Below, piece by piece: positions 1 through 5,007 of a stretch of 5,007 nucleotides of DNA; the first letter of the stretch is position 1, and the number at the start of each line of letters is the position of its first letter. The notes under the pieces were generated by a model, which saw only the letters and a list, made by a program, of their open reading frames with translations, was not told the DNA's origin and made no database searches. The stretch covers positions 1-5,007 of the forward strand of contig JAJYGU010000357.1 of assembly GCA_021784975.1 (NCBI GenBank), in the 5' to 3' direction. Position numbers and translations under genes: made by a program. This DNA is from Planctomycetota bacterium. GTDB taxonomy: Bacteria; Planctomycetota; Planctomycetia; Pirellulales; Thermoguttaceae.

Positions 1-3
1 ATC

Positions 4-927
4 ATGCTGGCGATCGTCATGATCGCCCTGCTGGCGGTGCTGACGGTGGGCTGGGTGCTGCTGAACGTCACCGGCGCTTTTCAGGATGCCCGTTTTTCGG
101 GCCTATATTGGGCGACGCTCTCGGTCGGCTCGACGTTCATCCTGCTGTTGATCGTGGGGGTGGTCTTGTACTTGATCCTCTCGATCAAGGCCATCAATCT
201 CACTCGCCGCCAGTCGAACTTCATCGACAGCGTAACCCATGAACTGAAATCTCCGATCGCCTCGATGAAGCTCTATCTGCAAACCCTCAATCGCCATCAG
301 GTGAATCCGCAGTTGCAGACCGACTTCCACCGTTTCATGTTGGAAGACCTGGAACGGCTGGACCACTTAATCAACCAGATGCTTGACGCCGGCCGGCTGG
401 ATGCCGGCCGAGCCGAAGTCGAGACCGAAGACGTAGAGCTGTCGTCGCTATTGAGCCAGTGCGCGGCGGCCGTGTGCGTGAGTTACCGCCTGCCCGGCGA
501 CCTGGTGCAGCTCGATCTGCAGTCGTGCGTGGTGCCCGGCCGGCGGATCGATCTGGACATCGTCTTCCGCAACCTGATCGACAACGCGGTCAAATACGCC
601 GGCACGCAGCCGCGGGTGGAAGTGCGGCTGCGGGCCAACCGTCACGGCCAGGTGGTCACCCGCATCGCCGACAACGGCCGCGGCATACCCCACCATCTGC
701 GGCGCAAGATCTTCGGCCGCTTCGTCCGCCTGGGGCAGGAGTTGGAACGCGACAAGCCGGGCACCGGCCTGGGGCTCTACATCGCCCGCACCCTCGTCCA
801 CCGCCACCACGGCCGCATCCGCGTCCGCGATCCCGAGCGCGGGCCGGGCACGGTCTTCGAAGTGCAACTGCCGGGCCGGCCGGCGCCGGCGAGCGAAGAG
901 GAACGTTTATCGACAAGGATGAATTGA
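4..927 (+). CDS. Membrane sensor histidine kinase (HAMP-less, two TM), possibly 5'-partial
   Basis: The protein autophosphorylates on a histidine and should pass the phosphate to the response regulator encoded just downstream. Two hydrophobic spans (about residues 1-22 and 41-62) flank an outside loop of only about 18 residues. TM2 runs almost directly into the dimerisation/phosphoacceptor helix, whose H-box is SVTHELKSP with His79; no HAMP or PAS domain fits between them. The ATPase domain has all its boxes: N-box RNLIDNAVKYA (Asn190, Asn194), G1 DNGRGIP (223-229), F-box FGRF (237-240) and G2 GTGLGL (253-258). The core is therefore complete and probably active. The first ATG is at base 4 and the frame is open to base 1, so the true start may lie upstream and an N-terminal segment may be missing. 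Signal and target genes cannot be read from the sequence. With so small a loop, sensing within the membrane or through a partner protein is an inference. Confidence 0.93.
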   Translation: MLAIVMIALLAVLTVGWVLLNVTGAFQDARFSGLYWATLSVGSTFILLLIVGVVLYLILSIKAINLTRRQSNFIDSVTHELKSPIASMKLYLQTLNRHQVNPQLQTDFHRFMLEDLERLDHLINQMLDAGRLDAGRAEVETEDVELSSLLSQCAAAVCVSYRLPGDLVQLDLQSCVVPGRRIDLDIVFRNLIDNAVKYAGTQPRVEVRLRANRHGQVVTRIADNGRGIPHHLRRKIFGRFVRLGQELERDKPGTGLGLYIARTLVHRHHGRIRVRDPERGPGTVFEVQLPGRPAPASEEERLSTRMN

Positions 928-983
928 CGTAGCGATGCCGTATTAGGTTGCGTGGTTCCCTTGGGATTTGGCAATTTGCGGTC

Positions 984-1736
984 ATGCCCAGCAACGAACA
1001 CATCCTGGTCGTGGAAGACGAGGAGCACCTGGCGACCGGCATCAAGTACAACCTGGTCGCCGAGGGCTATCGGGTGACCATCGCCGGCGACGGGCCGTCG
1101 GCCCTGAAAGTCCTCGAGGCCAACCGTGAGGACGTGGACCTGGTAATTCTCGACCTCATGCTGCCGGGCATGAGCGGCTACGCGGTCTGCGAGGCGATCC
1201 GCGCGGTGGATATGGACGTCCCAGTGATGATGCTCACCGCCCGAACCCTCGCCGAAGACCGCGCCCGCGGCTTCGACGCGGGCACCAATCAGTATCTTAC
1301 CAAGCCGTTCGATCTGGACGAGTTCCTAAGCCGCATCAAAAATCTGCTTACCTTCCACAGCCGTGACAAGCGGCGGCTGCGGAAGGAGGCGGGCGGTGTG
1401 GCCGCCTTTGAGTTTGCCGAGGCCAAGATCAATTTTGACACCTTCGAGGTGACAGTCCGCGGCGAGCCGGTCCGGCTGACGCAACTGGAAATGGCCCTGC
1501 TGCGGTACTTCGTGGAGAACGAGGGCCGCGTTATCCCGCGGCCGGAACTGCTTCAAGAGGTCTGGGGCATGCCCGGCACAATCAACACCCGCGCCCCCGA
1601 CCAGTTCATCCGCCGGCTTCGCAAGGCCTTCGAGGCCAACCCCGCCGATCCGCGGCATTTCCTGACCATCCGCGACGCCGGCTACCGCTTTGTGGCCACG
1701 CCGGAAGAAAGCGAGGAGGGGCGCAACGAAACGTAG
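984..1736 (+). CDS. OmpR/PhoB-family response regulator
   Basis: DNA-binding transcription regulator, the likely partner of the kinase that ends 56 bp upstream. Residues 5-122 form the receiver domain: acidic pair Glu11/Asp12, phosphoacceptor Asp57 (in VILDLMLPG), conserved Thr85 (LTAR) and Lys107 (TKPF). Residues about 143-238 form a winged-helix effector domain, with LTQLEMALLRYFVENEG as the early helices, FIRRLRKAFE as the recognition-helix region, and the usual ending TIRDAGYRF. The 250-aa length is slightly above the family norm of about 230, because of a charged linker (126-137) and an acidic tail. I chose ATG 984 because it puts the first receiver strand (HILVVEDEE) at residue 6, as in the family. 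An in-frame TTG at 948 would only add 12 residues with no domain content. No clear Shine-Dalgarno precedes the ATG. The gene is probably co-transcribed with the kinase; I see no convincing promoter in the gap. Confidence 0.95.
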   Translation: MPSNEHILVVEDEEHLATGIKYNLVAEGYRVTIAGDGPSALKVLEANREDVDLVILDLMLPGMSGYAVCEAIRAVDMDVPVMMLTARTLAEDRARGFDAGTNQYLTKPFDLDEFLSRIKNLLTFHSRDKRRLRKEAGGVAAFEFAEAKINFDTFEVTVRGEPVRLTQLEMALLRYFVENEGRVIPRPELLQEVWGMPGTINTRAPDQFIRRLRKAFEANPADPRHFLTIRDAGYRFVATPEESEEGRNET

Positions 1737-1741
1737 CCGTA

Positions 1742-1951
1742 CCTGACGCAATCAGCTTAGACGCTCGCTATACTAAGAAAGTCGCTGTTACGGTCGATGG
1801 TAAGGATATCACACTGCCAGCTTCGAAGGATGAGCTGCTTCGGGTATTCGGCCAGCCTTTGAAAGCCAAGACAGTCTGCGGTTCCACTCGGCCTGACCTG
1901 CGCATCGGTCCCTGCACGATTTCGCACTTTCGCGTTTTCGTGATGAATTAG
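1742..1951 (+). pseudogene. Start-less gene remnant, small domain of unknown function
   Basis: A frame of about 70 codons, open from inside the end of the response regulator gene to a TAG at 1949-1951, has no ATG, GTG or TTG in a plausible position. Its translation nevertheless looks protein-like: KKVAVTVDGKDITLPASKDE is followed by LLRVFGQPLKAKT. This gives a beta strand, a 'V-DG-K-I-LP' turn and a helix ending in FGQP. I recall similar openings (strand, 'G..i.LP', helix, 'lG.P') in small uncharacterised bacterial domains, but I cannot name the family with confidence. The second half (from about codon 47) is less convincing. Base composition is visibly more AT-rich than in the flanking genes. 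The likeliest reading is a decayed C-terminal or internal fragment. Alternatives are a chance open frame, or coding on the minus strand, where 1757-2032 is also open but has no recognisable motif. Confidence 0.35.
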
Positions 1952-2107
1952 AGAGGCGCCGTCGCCTTCCGTGTAGCCTTCTGACCGTTGCTCAAGGCCG
2001 CCTTTCCCACGGCAACCTGCGGACTTGACCACTCCGGAGCCGGCCGTTCTAATTGTGGGTGTGGGCCAACGGGATTCGTCGCCAGGTCGACAGGCGAGAT
2101 AACGACC
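1952..2107. other. Intergenic stretch with no recognisable gene
   Basis: This lies between the start-less remnant and the broken protease gene. I see no open frame with protein-like content, no strong terminator hairpin and no repeat. A weak GATAAC (2098-2103) sits 4 nt before the protease ATG at 2108. It could be part of an old promoter but is too weak to call. Together with the remnant on its left it makes a decayed intergenic region of about 370 bp. Confidence 0.5.
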
Positions 2108-2484
2108 ATGGGCTTGACCAAGGTCACCACCACGTTGAGGAGTCTCACCGATCCGGAGAAATCCTAGGAAGCGGTGTTTCTCGTGGATATCGGGGCAACC
2201 GACTGCTCAGCGCCGGCAGATGAGCGGGAAAAGCCGGGGATTGCTCGGATAGGCAAGATGGCCTACGAGCTAGCCGAGGCCGAAGTGAGAGAATACCCGT
2301 TCGGCTTGGCGCAAATCGAGTTCATGGGTGAGACGACTGCCGGCCGGGCCATCTTCGGCGAGCCGGGGGCAGAACCCCTGTTGGGCGTCACGGCGCTCGA
2401 GTCGGTCGGGATTGTGGCTGATCCGGCCAACAAGACCCGCAAACGTCTTCCCGCCATTCCGCTCAAATGGTCAACTCTCAACTC

Positions 2485-2494
<10 letters not shown>
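2108..2494 (+). pseudogene. Clan AA aspartic protease (AF_0612-like), interrupted by TAG at codon 20
   Basis: Read from ATG 2108, the frame gives MGLTKVTTTLRSLTDPEKS, then TAG (2165-2167), then EAVFLVDIGATD and an open frame to TGA 2494. The layout matches the small retropepsin-like proteases of the archaeal/bacterial AF_0612 family (about 115-120 aa) along its whole length: N-terminal MGLT strand, flap-side YELAEAEVREYPFGLAQIEF, then FMGETTAGRAIFG, the PLLGVTALESVG motif and the closing KRLPAIPLK. From memory of the family, the TAG occupies a position that is normally Trp (TGG), so a single G-to-A change explains it. The active-site D-T/S-G triad reads D-I-G (Asp28 counted with the stop as codon 20), which would impair catalysis. 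A restart at GTG 2174 would give 106 aa but lose the first beta strand. The last residues (KWSTLNSHP) are encoded partly by the 7-bp repeat, so the native stop may be lost too. I call it a pseudogene; stop readthrough or a sequencing error are the alternatives. Confidence 0.8.
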
Positions 2495-3579
<1,085 letters not shown>

Positions 3580-3625
3580 AGTTGTGTTATTGGAAAATCG
3601 TAGACTTGGGGACCGACAGCCCAAC

Positions 3626-4024
3626 CTAGCGACCGGCTGCCTCGCCGTCGGCAGGCAGTGTCTGCACGTAGGGCCGCAGCTTGGCCAGCTTCTTTTCCCC
3701 GATGCCTTTGACCCGCCGCAGATCGTCGGGGCGGAGAAACCGGCCGGAGGTTTGCCGCGTCTCGATGATCCGCCGGGCCAAGGTGGGACCGATGCCGGGC
3801 AGTTGGATCAGTTCCGGCTCCTCGGCCGCATTGATATCGACTACGAAATGAACCGTCTGGGGGACTGCTTCTTCAGCCTCGATCCATCGCCCGTGCCGCC
3901 CGCCGCCGAAAACCCACCAGCCGATCATCGCCGCCAAGGCAATGGTAATCAGCACCGCCACGGCCGCCTGATCGCTTCGGCGAAGCAGCCCGTCGCGCGG
4001 CACGGTAGGAGGAGGATCGGTCAT
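3626..4024 (-). CDS. ComEA-like single-pass membrane protein with helix-hairpin-helix domain
   Basis: A 132-aa protein: short proline- and arginine-containing N-terminus (1-19), one membrane span (about 20-40, AVAVLITIALAAMIGWWVF), a linker (41-61), then a double helix-hairpin-helix DNA-binding domain (about 62-121). The domain opens with the typical VDINAAEEPELIQLPGIGP (hairpin 1, 75-80), then a GRF-x-PDDL turn, and ends with VKGIGEKKLAKLRPYV (hairpin 2, 105-110). This is the ComEA HhH arrangement. In competent bacteria ComEA binds incoming DNA outside the membrane, and the topology here (domain C-terminal to the span) is compatible. The protein lacks the SLBB domain of the Bacillus ComEA, as many short versions do, and no other competence gene is near. 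A competence role is therefore inferred from the family only. ATG 4024 is the first start and has no Shine-Dalgarno; a promoter-like -10 ends 6 nt before it. It is the first gene of a likely unit with mqnE. Confidence 0.88.
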   Translation of the reverse strand: MTDPPPTVPRDGLLRRSDQAAVAVLITIALAAMIGWWVFGGGRHGRWIEAEEAVPQTVHFVVDINAAEEPELIQLPGIGPTLARRIIETRQTSGRFLRPDDLRRVKGIGEKKLAKLRPYVQTLPADGEAAGR

Positions 4025-4030
4025 GAGGCC

Positions 4031-4058
4031 ATTATCCGGGATTGCCTGGCACTTGCAA
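4031..4058 (-). promoter_or_regulatory. Candidate promoter of the comEA-like/mqnE unit, leaderless type
   Basis: On the minus strand, TTGCAA (4058-4053, 4 of 6 matches to the sigma-70 -35 box) is followed after 16 bp by GATAAT (4036-4031, 5 of 6 matches to the -10 box). Only GGCCTC separates the -10 box from the ATG at 4024, so transcription would begin at or next to the start codon. The absence of a Shine-Dalgarno agrees with a leaderless mRNA. This is read by eye, without experimental support. Confidence 0.45.
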
Positions 4059-4066
4059 AGTACGTG

Positions 4067-4075
4067 TGCTAAGAT
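4067..4075 (+). promoter_or_regulatory. Weak candidate extended -10 for the divergent secreted-protein gene
   Basis: TGCTAAGAT resembles an extended -10 (TGnTATAAT, one hexamer mismatch) on the plus strand. No -35 box is present at normal spacing: TTGCAA at 4053 is too close and TTGCCT at 4042 too far. Transcription from here would start near 4082, leaving an untranslated leader of about 145 nt before ATG 4228. Confidence 0.25.
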
Positions 4076-4227
4076 ACGGCCGAGCGGTGATCGTCGAAGC
4101 GGCGTCTCGCCGCGTGCCCCATCACACCCGCCACAAAGCCGCCAAGAAGACGCCCAACAAGGCCGCGGGACGCCGCGTCTACCAACCCGTGAACAATTAT
4201 GCGTTTTCCTCCTATGTTGTGGATGTT

Positions 4228-5007
4228 ATGAAACCACGCACACATACAGCACAAGCGACGGTCCTTTTAGCTGTCGCTTTCCTGGCGGCCACCGGCGGCC
4301 TTGCTTTTGTGGCCGCGAATGCCGGGGCCGCCGAGACGGTGAACACCTGGGACGTGGCCAGCGATACTTGGGTGGCCACCGACGCCCTGGGCCGCAGCCT
4401 GCCCACGGCGGCGGAGGTCGGCCCGCCCCGGCCGGGACGATTTGTGGGCGTATTCTATTTCCTCTGGCTCGGCCGCCACGGCGACGCCGGGCCCTTCGAC
4501 ATCTCCAAGATCCTTGCCCGCGATCCGGCGGCCATCAACCATCCCGAAAGCCCGCTTTGGGGCCCGCTCTACGCGCCGCACCACTGGGGCGAATCGATCT
4601 TCAGCTACTATCGATCCGACGACGAAGGCGTGCTGCGGAAACACGCCCAGATGTTGGGCGAGGCGGGCGTGGATGTGATCATTTTCGACGTGACTAACCA
4701 GCTCACCTACCCGAAAAGCTGGCGGGCCCTGTGTCGCGTGTTCGCCCAGGCCCGGCGTGAAGGCAACCGCGTGCCGCAGATCGCCTTTCTCTGCCCGTTC
4801 GGCGACCCGCACAAGGTGGTCTGCGAGCTATGGGACCAACTCTACCGCGAGAATCTCTACCCCGAGTTGTGGTTCCGCTGGCAAGGCAAGCCGCTGATCA
4901 TGGCTGATCCCGCCCTGTTCGCCGGGACCGTGATTCAGGCGAAAAAGGATACGCCCACGGAGATTCTGCCCGGTCACACCCTGGGCCAAAGTTTTGTTGC
5001 GGAGAAG
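4228..5007 (+). CDS. Exported GH71/99-like protein, 3'-partial
   Basis: The frame is open from ATG 4228 to the window end (260 codons, no stop). Residues 1-35 are a signal peptide: basic MKPRTHTAQ, hydrophobic core VLLAVAFLAATGGLAFVAA, then a likely cleavage near NAGAA/ET. The mature part starts with a short lead (WDVASDTWVATDALGR), then PGRFVGVFYFLWLGRHG (70-85), GPFDISKIL (88-96), PHHWGESIFSYYRSDD (117-132), HAQMLGEAGVDVIIFDVTN (139-157), FLCPFGDP (187-194) and PELWFRWQGKPLIM (212-225). The FYFLW opening, the 'H-x-LGEAGVD-IIFD-TN' strand and the 'F-W-GKPL' strand are what I associate with the GH71/GH99-like TIM-barrel proteins of planctomycetes, which are probable exported polysaccharide-acting enzymes; catalytic residues cannot be assigned. 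HTLGQSFVAEK at the window end suggests a second domain follows. The frame is also open upstream to GTG 4087 and beyond, but ATG 4228 places the signal peptide at the N-terminus. Confidence 0.75.
   Translation, partial: MKPRTHTAQATVLLAVAFLAATGGLAFVAANAGAAETVNTWDVASDTWVATDALGRSLPTAAEVGPPRPGRFVGVFYFLWLGRHGDAGPFDISKILARDPAAINHPESPLWGPLYAPHHWGESIFSYYRSDDEGVLRKHAQMLGEAGVDVIIFDVTNQLTYPKSWRALCRVFAQARREGNRVPQIAFLCPFGDPHKVVCELWDQLYRENLYPELWFRWQGKPLIMADPALFAGTVIQAKKDTPTEILPGHTLGQSFVAEK

Noticed and set aside
459..932. Second plus-strand frame inside the kinase gene
   Set aside because: Out-of-phase shadow rich in Arg/Pro/Ala; the kinase frame holds all the catalytic boxes.
948..983. TTG at 948 as the response regulator start
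   Set aside because: It would add 12 residues before the first receiver strand with no family counterpart; ATG 984 gives the normal N-terminus.
3580..3624. TTG at 3624 as the mqnE start, and TACGAT near 3599 as its own promoter
   Set aside because: The added 15 residues have no family similarity; the promoter-like bases have only a poor -35 partner, so I did not list them.
3640..3665. Hairpin-like CTGCC/GGCAG near the end of the comEA-like gene as a terminator
   Set aside because: It lies inside the coding region, has no T-tract, and precedes a closely spaced same-strand gene.
4023..4697. Plus-strand 224-codon open frame in another phase
   Set aside because: The translation is dominated by Arg, Gly and Pro with no motif; the frame starting at 4228 carries the signal peptide and family-like segments.
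4267..4812. Minus-strand 181-codon open frame
   Set aside because: It is antisense to the plus-strand frame with a signal peptide and domain-like motifs; its own translation shows no recognisable domain.

Overview
The window looks like chromosomal DNA of a GC-rich, free-living bacterium, most likely a planctomycete of the Pirellulales/Gemmatales kind. This is inferred from four things: a futalosine-pathway menaquinone gene, a short secreted-type ComEA-like protein, a large exported GH71/99-like protein whose style I associate with planctomycetes, and starts that mostly lack Shine-Dalgarno sequences. No rRNA or other taxonomic marker is present, so the assignment is tentative.

Left part (1-1736, plus strand): a two-component system. 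A membrane histidine kinase (4-927, possibly cut at its 5' end) is followed 56 bp later by an OmpR-type response regulator (984-1736). The kinase has two membrane spans, a very short outside loop and no HAMP domain.

Middle part (1737-2494): a decayed stretch. It holds a start-less 70-codon frame (1742-1951), about 150 bp of featureless DNA, and a recognisable clan AA (retropepsin-like) aspartic protease gene. The protease gene is interrupted at codon 20 by a TAG where the family normally has Trp, and its catalytic DTG triad reads DIG. A degenerate 7-bp tandem repeat (2471-2512) lies at the convergent junction. It supplies the stop codons of both converging frames and, with flanking bases, forms a G-quadruplex-type G-run series on the minus strand.

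Right-centre (2485-4024, minus strand): a probable two-gene unit, a ComEA-like helix-hairpin-helix membrane protein followed 46 bp later by the radical SAM enzyme aminofutalosine synthase (MqnE). The unit is preceded by a promoter-like sequence whose -10 box lies only 6 nt before the ATG, suggesting a leaderless mRNA.

Right end (4228-5007, plus strand, divergent): the first 260 codons of an exported GH71/99-like protein that runs off the window. I see no tRNA, rRNA, CRISPR array, insertion sequence or phage gene. I found no convincing new multi-gene system. The most informative oddities are the broken protease, the repeat at the convergent junction and the leaderless-type promoter.
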